This document shows positions 36,837 to 46,060 of a DNA stretch of 64,000 nt, in pieces. Source of the stretch: a bacterium. GTDB taxonomy: Bacteria > Sumerlaeota > Sumerlaeia > SLMS01 > JAHLLQ01. The stretch spans positions 324,662 through 388,661 of the forward strand of contig JAHLLQ010000004.1 in assembly GCA_020444065.1 (NCBI GenBank). Reading direction: 5' to 3'. A program made the translations under genes and the position numbers. Below the pieces are notes generated by a model. That model searched no databases, was not told the origin of the DNA, and saw only the letters and a list, made by a program, of their open reading frames with translations. Within the stretch, counting starts at the first letter, position 1; every line of letters begins with the position of its first letter.

Positions 36837-38141
36837 TCAGAGGCCTCGACCGACCTGGTGGATCACGTCGGCCACATCGAACGCAGAATCTTCCGTGACT
36901 TCCGCTGCAGGGAACTGCACCGGCGTCAGCAGCGACTCCTTGTCCAGCATTCGAACCATCAGGTAGCTCGTGATCACGCCGTGGGGTCCCGGCGCCATCG
37001 GTTGCTCGGTGTGACACACCAGGCAGTCCTTGATGTACGTCGCAGTGCCCTGGACACGCATGGACTGGACCCAGTCGCGGCTCTGGGTCGTCGGCATCAG
37101 GGCGTGGGGGCTGTTGTGGCATGCGGCGCAGTAGACCCCGCCGTGGCCCGTGCTCTGGCGATAGAGGGTTCCGGCTTCTTCGCCATGATCTTCATGGCAG
37201 GTTTGACAGCGAGGCTCTTCCAGCCACGGTTGACGTCCATTATTCAGCGCCGTGCGCATCTCCGTCAGGGTTCCATGGCAATCCGTGCAGCCAATGCCGG
37301 CGATCGACATCGCGCCACGCTGGCACTGCGTATTCTGGCCCGGATGGCAATCATAGCAGTTCATGTTGCCCTCTTCCTTGGCGTGGAGGCCATGTACGGC
37401 GCGCGACAGGTTCTTGATGCCGATACCGGGCGTTCCGAGGGCATTCGAGGCGTGGCAACTGGCGCACAGGACAGGCTGGCTGCCCATCAGGTTTGTGCCT
37501 TCCTCTTCGTCGTGCTCTTCCAGAATGTTCCGAGCCGTCTGCGCCTCCGTGCTGCCGCCGTGGCACTTGTTACAGCGCATCTCGGTCGACACGGGTGCCA
37601 CGAAAGTTGTCTTGTCGACCAATGTCCCATCGGGCTCGGTCGTCACGGAGACTTCCGCCCATTGGTAAGGCTGCTCATTGGCAAGATCGGCATCGCTCCA
37701 GGGCGTCAGCGGAATGCCCGCGGCTTCGAACGCCGTCCCGTTCCAATCCAGTTCGCCGGTCAGTCCTTTGCCCGTCAGACCCACATCGGTGGCTGGCGTG
37801 GTTCCAAACAGGGCCTGCGCGTAATTCCAGAAATTCACCTTATTCGAACTCGTCGTGTTCTCCGGAAAGCGATACGTCAGCGTCACACCACTCTCGACGA
37901 GTGTGGGGATCGGGCCGCGCTCGATCACCTGGACCCAGATATTGTTGTAGGGGGGCAGGACAGTCATTACGCTGAAGTCCGAATTCATGCAGTGCATCCC
38001 GAGGTCGTTCCAACCGAGAGCGACATGCGTTCCGAGCTGTTCACGATCGACATCCGGAACGATCATATCCGGTTCTGCGAGTGTCGGGACAACCACGGCC
38101 ACTGCGAACGCAGCGGCGATCCAGAGCTTGAATCTGTTCAT
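36837..38141 (-). CDS. Exported seven-haem c-type cytochrome
   Basis: 434 residues from ATG 38141, chosen because GGAGAAG is about eight bases upstream and a signal peptide (MNRFKLWIAAAFAVAVVV, ending LAEP) begins there. Seven CXXCH haem c motifs are visible: CNKCH, CASCH, CYDCH, CTDCH, CQTCH, CAACH and CLVCH. The first 170 residues lack haem motifs and look beta-rich. The spacing of the motifs fits a periplasmic electron carrier or oxidoreductase of the octahaem/pentahaem general type, but I cannot name one. A TTGACT box at 38229-38234 on the minus strand might be its -35. Confidence 0.88.
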   Translation of the reverse strand: MNRFKLWIAAAFAVAVVVPTLAEPDMIVPDVDREQLGTHVALGWNDLGMHCMNSDFSVMTVLPPYNNIWVQVIERGPIPTLVESGVTLTYRFPENTTSSNKVNFWNYAQALFGTTPATDVGLTGKGLTGELDWNGTAFEAAGIPLTPWSDADLANEQPYQWAEVSVTTEPDGTLVDKTTFVAPVSTEMRCNKCHGGSTEAQTARNILEEHDEEEGTNLMGSQPVLCASCHASNALGTPGIGIKNLSRAVHGLHAKEEGNMNCYDCHPGQNTQCQRGAMSIAGIGCTDCHGTLTEMRTALNNGRQPWLEEPRCQTCHEDHGEEAGTLYRQSTGHGGVYCAACHNSPHALMPTTQSRDWVQSMRVQGTATYIKDCLVCHTEQPMAPGPHGVITSYLMVRMLDKESLLTPVQFPAAEVTEDSAFDVADVIHQVGRGL

Positions 38142-38401
38142 TTTTGGCTTCTCCAATTCCCATTTCGGAATATTTGAACCATCAATTCCTTTATCCCAAT
38201 ACTGTATGGTTGCTTGTTCGGTTGCAGAAGTCAAGCAGACAACTATTCATATCTTCACAGTCGCACCTGAAGTTCTTCATTTCGGTTCCCGAGGATGATT
38301 GACGACACGATGACCGGGCGTTAGGCTGCCAGTCAGAATTGGACCGGTTCGATTCCGTCGGCGATCGAATCGGCGAGATTGCCAGCCGACACGGTGCTGA
38401 C

Positions 38402-40378
38402 ATGGCCAAAGAGACAAAGAAGCCGCGCGCTCACAAGGGGCGCAAGAAAGCCGCGAAGGCCACGGCGAAGGCCAAGGCGCCCGTGCCCGAGCGCCCCTGT
38501 CCGATCGAGACGGAGGCGCGACTGCGCGCGATCGTCGACACGGCTGTGGATGCGATTATCACGATCGACGAGTTTGGAATCGTCGATGCGTTCAATCCCG
38601 CCGCGGAAAAGATGTTCGGTTTCAAAGCCAAGGAAGTCCTCGGCGAGCACCTGACCTTGCTGATGCCCGAACCCTTCTCGAAACACCACGACGAGTACGT
38701 GCATCGCTACATGGAGACCGGCGAGAATCACGTGATCGGTCGGCGCGTTGAAGTCGTTGGCCGGCGCAAGAACGGCACCGTCTTCCCGATGGAGCTTTCT
38801 GTCAGCGAGATGTTGGTGAATGGGCGGCGGATGTTCACTGGAATCGGCCGCGACGTCACCGAGAAACGCGAAGCATCCGAGCGCATTCGCCAGACCAGCC
38901 GATTCCTCGAATCGATCCTCGATTCGCTTTCGAATCACATCGCGATTCTCGACAGTGAAGGCATCATCATCCACGTCAACGACGCCTGGCGGCGGTACAC
39001 TCGAGAAAACAACCTCGGGATCCCCGAGGACGGGATCGGCGTGAACTACCTGAAGGTCTGCCTCGAGAGCATGGGCGAGGAAGGACGCCGCGCAGCGGAT
39101 GGAATTCGCGCGATCATGCGTGGGGATACTCCCGATTTCTCGATGGAGTACCTCTGCCCGAAGGCCAAGTCCGAGCAATGGTTCAAGATGCAGGTCACCT
39201 GTTTCCGCGGCCACGACGGCCAGCGCGTCGTTGTCTCTCACGAGAACATCACGGCTCGAAAAGCAGCCGAACGCGACTTGCAGGAGGAGCGCAACTTTGT
39301 TTCCACCGTGCTGGACACGGCTGGCGCCCTGCTGGTTGTCACAGACATCCGCGGTCGGATCGTGCGCTTCAATCGCGCTTGCGAAGCACTAACGGGTTAC
39401 AGCTCGGAGGAGGTCCTTGGTCGAACGATTTGGGATTTCCTGGTCGACGAAGACGACGTTCGCGAAGTGCGCCGCGTCTTCAGTCAACTCCGCCGGACGG
39501 TGTTTACGAATGAAGCGGAGAACCACTGGATGTGTCGCGACGGGACGAAGCGCCTCATCGCATGGCGCAACGCATGTCTGCTGAATGAAGAAGGAAAGCG
39601 CGCGTTCATCGTCAGTTCCGGCATCGACATTTCGGAGCGCGAACGAATCGCCCGCGAGCTGCGCGAGATTCAGAAACTGGAGGCGGTCGGTCGCGTTGTC
39701 GGCGGGCTGGCCCATGACTTCAACACGATCGTCGGCGTCATCACCGGGCACTGCGAGTACCTGCTCTATCGCCAGTTGCACGAGGACGATCCTTTGCGCG
39801 GCGACATCGACGAAATCCTTCGCGCCGGCCAGCGCGCAACGGACTTGATCCAGCAAGTGCTTGCCTTCAGCCGACGTCAGTCATCACGTCCGAAGCGCAT
39901 GGCTCTTAACGAGGTCGTCAGCGATATCGAGCAGATGCTGCGAAGACTCGTCGGCCGCGAGCACGAATTGACCATCAAGACGCAGAGAAAACTCGGCGAA
40001 ATCCGTGGCGACCGCGGCCAGATGGAGCAGGTGATTTTGAACCTCGTCGTCAATGCGCGCGACGCACTGGAACGCTCCGGCTCAATCGCCATCGAGGTCG
40101 AAAACGAGGAACTGAGCGAGAATTACGCGCGTCAGCGCATCGGCATCAAGCCGGGGCAATTCGTACACTTGGCCGTTCGCGATACCGGCCATGGAATCGA
40201 CACTGAAACCATGCCGCGCATCTTCGAGCCGTTCTTCACGACGAAAGAGCCGGGCAAGGGGACCGGACTCGGGCTTTCGACTGTTTATGGAATTGTCCGT
40301 CAGCATGGCGGAACCATCGAAGTCGACAGCACGCCGGGCGAAGGAACCGCCTTCCACATCTACCTGCCGTGCGTCTGA
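38402..40378 (+). CDS. PAS-domain sensor histidine kinase
   Basis: 658 residues from ATG 38402; a TTG 63 bases upstream is possible. A Lys/Ala-rich tail of about 30 residues is followed by three PAS domains (about 40-150, 175-290 and 305-410). The first carries FNPAAEKMFGF and NGTVFPMELSV, and the third ALTGYSSEEVLG. The kinase core follows, with phosphoacceptor His in LAHDFN (about residue 437), N box NLVVNARDAL and boxes DTGHGIDTETMPRIFEPFFTTK and GTGLGLSTV. There is no membrane span, so it senses a cytosolic cue. There is no receiver domain at the end and no response regulator next to it. Confidence 0.92.
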   Translation: MAKETKKPRAHKGRKKAAKATAKAKAPVPERPCPIETEARLRAIVDTAVDAIITIDEFGIVDAFNPAAEKMFGFKAKEVLGEHLTLLMPEPFSKHHDEYVHRYMETGENHVIGRRVEVVGRRKNGTVFPMELSVSEMLVNGRRMFTGIGRDVTEKREASERIRQTSRFLESILDSLSNHIAILDSEGIIIHVNDAWRRYTRENNLGIPEDGIGVNYLKVCLESMGEEGRRAADGIRAIMRGDTPDFSMEYLCPKAKSEQWFKMQVTCFRGHDGQRVVVSHENITARKAAERDLQEERNFVSTVLDTAGALLVVTDIRGRIVRFNRACEALTGYSSEEVLGRTIWDFLVDEDDVREVRRVFSQLRRTVFTNEAENHWMCRDGTKRLIAWRNACLLNEEGKRAFIVSSGIDISERERIARELREIQKLEAVGRVVGGLAHDFNTIVGVITGHCEYLLYRQLHEDDPLRGDIDEILRAGQRATDLIQQVLAFSRRQSSRPKRMALNEVVSDIEQMLRRLVGREHELTIKTQRKLGEIRGDRGQMEQVILNLVVNARDALERSGSIAIEVENEELSENYARQRIGIKPGQFVHLAVRDTGHGIDTETMPRIFEPFFTTKEPGKGTGLGLSTVYGIVRQHGGTIEVDSTPGEGTAFHIYLPCV

Positions 40379-40382
40379 CCGA

Positions 40383-41138
40383 TCAGCCCATTACCTGGGC
40401 TTCTTCCTGCGGGATCATCTTTCTGCGAAGTCGATCGTACACCCAAGACACTCCTGTGCCCACGAACGGCAGCAGGAATGCCCAGATGCCCGCTCCGATG
40501 GCGGCGCCACTCATCTCGTCGCGCTGGATATACCAGATTGGGCTCAGCGCCAGCGCCGCCATGATGTGAATCGGCGTCAGGACGAACAGGCTGGAGATGT
40601 GAGCGATCCCGCTCTTGTTCGTCCACGGGATCCAGAGGAAGAACAGGTAGAACAGCTTCACTTCGTCGGTGAGAAACTGGTGATAGCAGACACCGATCAT
40701 GAACAGTGCTGCACCATGTCCCAGCCAGAAGATGGGAACATCCCCCATAAAGGGCAACGAGCAGCAGATTGCCGATATCAGCGCCCCGCCGAGGTAGAAC
40801 AAGACGAAGCCCTCACGGCCGAGTCGATCCTCCAGGGCAGGGCCGAAGATAAGCCAGAACAGCATGATCAGCGACACGGATGTCGGGTAGGAGGACGAAA
40901 TCTGGAGAGGCGGTGGGAGCTGTGTGACCGGCGTGAACAGGCTCTGGAGAATCGCCGACCAGAATTCGACATTCCAGGCCTCCGGCGGCAACATCTGGGT
41001 GATCAGCACAGAGAGCTGCGCCGGGTAGATCGTCGCGGCGATCAATCGGTACAGAATCAGTGCCAGCAACACGTACGAAAACAGCCCTCGCTTCGAGAGC
41101 CGCAGGTTCATGCCGCACGGGAAGAGAAAGAATAGCAT
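40383..41138 (-). CDS. Rhomboid-like membrane protein lacking catalytic serine
   Basis: 251 residues from ATG 41138; ATG 41111 (242 residues) is equally possible as neither has a clear ribosome binding site, and the frame upstream overlaps the divergent glmU-like gene. Six or more hydrophobic spans are spaced as in rhomboid/derlin-like proteins, with FGPALEDRLGREGFVLFYLGGAL matching the rhomboid loop before span 4 in outline. Where an active rhomboid has GxSG, this has GHGA, so it is probably not a protease but a derlin-like or pseudo-rhomboid. The assignment rests on overall layout. Confidence 0.6.
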   Translation of the reverse strand: MLFFLFPCGMNLRLSKRGLFSYVLLALILYRLIAATIYPAQLSVLITQMLPPEAWNVEFWSAILQSLFTPVTQLPPPLQISSSYPTSVSLIMLFWLIFGPALEDRLGREGFVLFYLGGALISAICCSLPFMGDVPIFWLGHGAALFMIGVCYHQFLTDEVKLFYLFFLWIPWTNKSGIAHISSLFVLTPIHIMAALALSPIWYIQRDEMSGAAIGAGIWAFLLPFVGTGVSWVYDRLRRKMIPQEEAQVMG

Positions 41139-41347
41139 AACATCTGAGTTGACCCTCGGCAGTAGCCCGGCGGCAAGCGGATTGACGCGGGTCTGCAGCC
41201 CCGCGAGATCGCTTCCCGCGAGCGACGATTCCACTGCCCCATCCGATGACGGTAAATGCCGGCCGATTCGGGGGATTTTCCTTTCCTCCCCCCCGAACCG
41301 AGGTTTACGTTCCCCGGACTTGTACCAAGAGAACGGAAGGTCTTCCC

Positions 41348-42559
41348 ATGGCAAAAAAGAGCAAGCGCAAGTTGATCGCGGTCATTCTGGCCGCCGGTCA
41401 GGGAACCCGCATGAAGTCCCAGCGGCCCAAAGTCCTGCATTCGATCTGCGGCACCCCGATGATCGATCACGTGCTGGACTCTCTTCAGCCGCTGAAGCCG
41501 GACGAGGTCTACGTGATCACGGGCCATCTGCACGACGAGGTGAAGGCCCATGTTGGCTCCCGAGCCGAGTGCATCCTGCAGAAGGATCGCCTGGGCACTG
41601 CGCATGCCGTCAAGATGGCCCGCCGCAAGTTCGCCAACAAGGATGCCGATGTCCTCATCATGTGCGGCGACGCGCCCCTCATCAAGACTGAGACGGTCGA
41701 GGCGCTTCTGCACCGCCGTCGCAGCCACCACACCGCTTGCGTTGTCCTGACGACCACATTGCCGGATCCGACCGGTTACGGGCGAATTGTCCGCAATCGC
41801 GACAACACCGTTCGCAAGATCGTCGAGCACAAGGACACCAACACCTACGAAGAGAAGATCGACGAGATCAACACCGGCACGTATTGCTTCGACGCCCAGG
41901 ACCTGGCGTGGGCAATCAACCGCGTGAGCAATAAGAACGCTCAGAAGGAATACTACCTGACGGATGTGGTGGAGATCTTCCAGGTGGCAGGCAAAGAAGT
42001 CGAAGCCGTCGTCTGCGAGGACCCGACGGAAGTTGTCGGCGTGAACAGCCGCCGCGACATGGCCCAGGCCGAGCGATTCTTGCGCGCCCGCATCAACAAC
42101 CGCATCATGGACGAAGGCGTCACCATCGTCGATCCTCAGAATACGTACATCGACAACACGGTGAAGATCGGCCGGGACACGAAGATCCTGCCGTTCACGA
42201 TCATCGAGGGCGCGACCCAGATCGGCGAAGGCTGTCGGATTGGCCCGAACTGCTCGTTGCACGACGCCCGGCTCAACGATGGTGTTGTTGTGCGGAACTC
42301 GATCGTCGAGGACGCCACCGTCGGGAAGAACGTCCAGATCGGTCCCTACGCCCATATTCGCCCCGGGACCAAGCTCCCCGCCGGTGCCCGGATCGGCACG
42401 TTCGAGGAAATCAGCCAACAGGACCTCGACGAGGATTACGAGATGCTCGACCTGCACTCGGACTTCCTCCTCGGTGCTCCCAAGGCAGAGGGACGGAAGG
42501 CACCAGCCAAAAAGGCCCCAGCCAAGAAGGCCCGCAAGAGCGGCGCGAAGAAGAAGTAA
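41348..42559 (+). CDS. GlmU-like UDP-GlcNAc pyrophosphorylase with truncated hexapeptide domain
   Basis: 403 residues from ATG 41348 (GGAAGG seven bases upstream). The uridylyltransferase domain is complete: LAAGQGTRMKS, the GLGTAHAV-type QKDRLGTAHAV, GDAPL and EINTGTYCFD. The left-handed beta-helix starts near residue 260 (VTIVDPQNTYID) but stops after RPGTKLPAGARIGTFEE near residue 355. Bacterial GlmU continues for about 100 residues with the acetyltransferase His, Lys, Tyr and Asn residues, all of which are missing here. An Asp/Glu segment and a Lys/Ala tail (APAKKAPAKKARKSGAKKK) replace them. It probably makes UDP-GlcNAc from GlcNAc-1-phosphate only. It leads the operon with prs and rplY. 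Confidence 0.88.
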   Translation: MAKKSKRKLIAVILAAGQGTRMKSQRPKVLHSICGTPMIDHVLDSLQPLKPDEVYVITGHLHDEVKAHVGSRAECILQKDRLGTAHAVKMARRKFANKDADVLIMCGDAPLIKTETVEALLHRRRSHHTACVVLTTTLPDPTGYGRIVRNRDNTVRKIVEHKDTNTYEEKIDEINTGTYCFDAQDLAWAINRVSNKNAQKEYYLTDVVEIFQVAGKEVEAVVCEDPTEVVGVNSRRDMAQAERFLRARINNRIMDEGVTIVDPQNTYIDNTVKIGRDTKILPFTIIEGATQIGEGCRIGPNCSLHDARLNDGVVVRNSIVEDATVGKNVQIGPYAHIRPGTKLPAGARIGTFEEISQQDLDEDYEMLDLHSDFLLGAPKAEGRKAPAKKAPAKKARKSGAKKK

Positions 42560-42598
42560 TCACCCTCGACCAATTCGGACATGAGGAACCTGCCCATC

Positions 42599-43564
<966 letters not shown>

Positions 43565-43612
43565 ACGGCTGAAGGCTCAACCCGGGTTGTGACACACGCG
43601 GAGGTTATAAGA

Positions 43613-44311
43613 ATGGCTCAAACGGCAGTTGCAATGAAGCTCGACGCGAAGGTTCGCGAGGAGCGCGGTAAAGAGAAGGCCAAGAAGCTGCGCTTCGCCG
43701 GGATGCTTCCCGGTGTCGTCTACGGCAGCGGCAAGGATGCCGTCTCTATCGTCCTGGATGCCCACGAGTTCCAACTCGTCCGGCAAGCCGCCCACGGCGA
43801 CTCGGTCCTAATCGACCTGAACGTCGACAACGGCGACCACGACAAGGTCTTCATCAAGGCGCTTCAGCGCGATCCCGTCACCAGCAAGATCGAACACGTC
43901 GATCTGCTCCGCGTGGATATGAACAAGGAAATCACGCTCAAGGTTTCCGTTCGCCAGATTGGCGACACGCCGCTTGGCGTTCGAGAAGGCGGCCTTCTCG
44001 AGCAGGTTCGTTACAAGGTTGAAGTTCGCTGCTTGCCCGGCAACGTTCCGGCTCACATCGAAGTCGACCTGACTGAGCTTGGCGCCGGCGCAACCTTCCA
44101 TATCTCCGACCTGCCCGTTCTTGAGGGCGTCGAGTACCTGGAAGAGCCTGACACGACGATCTTCTCGATCGTTTCGAAGGCCAAGCTGGAAGCTGCTGCA
44201 TTCGCCGCCGAAGAGGCTGCGGCCGCTGCCGGTGGTGAAGAAGGCGAAGCCGAAGCCGCCGAAGGCGAAGCCGAAGAGGGCGAAGCCGCCGAAGGCGAAG
44301 CGAAGGAATAA
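43613..44311 (+). CDS. rplY: 50S ribosomal protein L25/Ctc
   Basis: 232 residues from ATG 43613 (GGAGG eight bases upstream). The N-terminal domain (MKLDAKVREERGKEKAKKLR, LPGVVYG) binds 5S rRNA; the second TL5/CTC domain (EITLKVSVRQIGDTPLGVREGG) follows. The last 35 residues are a repetitive Glu/Ala/Gly acidic tail, common in long CTC proteins. Its place after prs is the usual one for this gene. Transcription ends at the strong hairpin that follows. Confidence 0.96.
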   Translation: MAQTAVAMKLDAKVREERGKEKAKKLRFAGMLPGVVYGSGKDAVSIVLDAHEFQLVRQAAHGDSVLIDLNVDNGDHDKVFIKALQRDPVTSKIEHVDLLRVDMNKEITLKVSVRQIGDTPLGVREGGLLEQVRYKVEVRCLPGNVPAHIEVDLTELGAGATFHISDLPVLEGVEYLEEPDTTIFSIVSKAKLEAAAFAAEEAAAAAGGEEGEAEAAEGEAEEGEAAEGEAKE

Positions 44312-44340
44312 TCCTTCCGATTTCAGTGTTGCAGAACTCT

Positions 44341-44378
44341 GCCGGCCGGGGTCTCCCGGCCGGCGATTTTTGCTTTTT
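44341..44378 (+). terminator. Intrinsic terminator of the glmU-like/prs/rplY operon
   Basis: A perfect 10-bp stem GCCGGCCGGG/CCCGGCCGGC with a four-base loop is followed by GATTTTTGCTTTTT. It lies 29 bases after the rplY stop. Confidence 0.95.
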
Positions 44379-44398
44379 ACGGCAAGCCAAGTCCCCGC

Positions 44399-46060
44399 TC
44401 AGGTCGCATCGAGATGCGCCGAGTCCCAACTCAGAGCCGCGATCCATGGGCGATCTGGATCGGTCTCAGACGGGTCTTTGGGGACGTACAGGAAGTAGCG
44501 CCCGACGTGGGACTTCTCCACGTAGCTTGCCTTGATTGCCGCGCGCATGTTTGGCGTGAAGCGCCAGAAGAACTGGTCATCGTCCATCAGGTCCTGGCTT
44601 GTGACGATCAGATCGAATTTCCCCTCAATCAGATCCTTCACAAAGCCCGACTCGTCCCATTTCTTCTCTTTCGCCAACTGGCTCATGATGAAGGGCTGGA
44701 AGAGCACTTTCTGGCCCGCAAGGATGTTGAAGACCGGCTCCTCGCACAGCACCGGCCCCGTCGCGTCGAGGACCTGGCTGTAGACGACCTCGGCGACCGC
44801 ACGGTCCTGCTGCGTAGGTCCGCCGGCGAGCAGATCGCGCTTCTGGACGCCATCGGCGACCGGGTATGCAAACAGATCGAGCGCATGAAACCAGAACAGA
44901 GCGATGGTGAGGCCGCTCATGAGCGTCAGCGTCTGGTGGGGGTGCTCGCGATCGCCCACGCGGCGCACCAGCAACCCCAGGTTCACGCCCACGAACAGCG
45001 CAATCGCCGCATTGAACTCCAGCAGGTAATTCGCCGCGGCGCCTTCCTTGCCGATGCTGATCACAGACAAAGTCGCAAAGATCAGGTACGCGGTGAATGT
45101 GATTCCCTCCGGAGGCGTGTCGTCCTGGGCCTCCTCTTCGCCGCTCTCCTCGTCTCGTTCGATCCAACGCTGGTGACGCCAGACAGCCGGTACGACCATC
45201 AGCAGCAGCGCCGTGGCGACGATCTTGAACTTGCCCCAGAACCAGATGTGGTGAATCCAGCGCTGCAGTTGCTCCGGATCGAACACGTTCATGTTGTAGA
45301 GCACAGTGTGGCGGAGGAACTCCCCGCCGGTCATCAACTGAAGGGCCAGCGTCGTGATGCCGACGGCCGCCAGCATTGCGATGCAGAAGATGCCTGCACG
45401 CGTTGTCTCGCGCCGCCACAGCATTCCGACGAGCACTGCAGCTGGAGCGACGATCTGGGTTTGCTTTGTGAAGAACGCGAGCGTGAACAGCGCCACGCCC
45501 GCCCACAATCCGGCCCAGCGCCGCGACGAGGTAATCGCGATCAACCCCGCCAGGCCGAAAGCGATCGCTGGCAGATCGACTCGAGCATAGGCGATCCAGT
45601 CGTTCAGATCCCAGGTGGCCAGGAAGAGACCGGCCCCAAGCAGCGACGGCACCACGAGCCCCGTCTCTCGCAGAATGCCGTAGAGGAGCAGTGCGACGAT
45701 CACGAGAGTGGCCAAGGTCGCCAGCAGGCGCCCAGGGGCGATGCTGCGCGGGGCAAACGGCACCAGCCCGGCCCACATGGCGGGATAGACAGGAGGGTAG
45801 TTGCCAACGGTATAGGGGTATCCGGAAATATCGGGATAGATCGTCCGGCCCTTAGCCAATTGGATGGCCTGCTCGAACAGAAAGCCTTCTTCCGGGTCGA
45901 TCTGGTACGGATACGCAATGGCCTCGACTGACCGCTTGAACGGATGCAGCCCGATGAAGAGCAGCAGGATCACCGGCGGAATCAGCGCGATGGCCAGCCA
46001 TAGATGCCCGCTCGTGCGGCGAGGGGGCGCCTGCTCCGCAATCGGCTCCTGATCGCTCAT
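44399..46060 (-). CDS. GT-C family membrane glycosyltransferase
   Basis: 553 residues from ATG 46060, whose ATGA overlaps the stop of the GT9 gene, so translation is coupled. A first span near residues 18-36 is followed by a periplasmic loop with DPEEGFLFEQA and KGRTIYPDISGYPY, then about nine further hydrophobic spans to residue 440 and a soluble C-terminal region ending in a predicted alpha/beta fold. This is the layout of PMT/ArnT-like (GT39) enzymes. A polyprenyl-linked sugar donor is expected, and the GT9 partner hints at cell-surface glycan assembly. Function is not otherwise determined. Confidence 0.83.
   Translation of the reverse strand: MSDQEPIAEQAPPRRTSGHLWLAIALIPPVILLLFIGLHPFKRSVEAIAYPYQIDPEEGFLFEQAIQLAKGRTIYPDISGYPYTVGNYPPVYPAMWAGLVPFAPRSIAPGRLLATLATLVIVALLLYGILRETGLVVPSLLGAGLFLATWDLNDWIAYARVDLPAIAFGLAGLIAITSSRRWAGLWAGVALFTLAFFTKQTQIVAPAAVLVGMLWRRETTRAGIFCIAMLAAVGITTLALQLMTGGEFLRHTVLYNMNVFDPEQLQRWIHHIWFWGKFKIVATALLLMVVPAVWRHQRWIERDEESGEEEAQDDTPPEGITFTAYLIFATLSVISIGKEGAAANYLLEFNAAIALFVGVNLGLLVRRVGDREHPHQTLTLMSGLTIALFWFHALDLFAYPVADGVQKRDLLAGGPTQQDRAVAEVVYSQVLDATGPVLCEEPVFNILAGQKVLFQPFIMSQLAKEKKWDESGFVKDLIEGKFDLIVTSQDLMDDDQFFWRFTPNMRAAIKASYVEKSHVGRYFLYVPKDPSETDPDRPWIAALSWDSAHLDAT

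Noticed and set aside
41108-42457. 449-residue minus-strand open frame
   Set aside because: It is antisense to the glmU-like gene and overlaps the rhomboid-like gene; composition is shadow-like.
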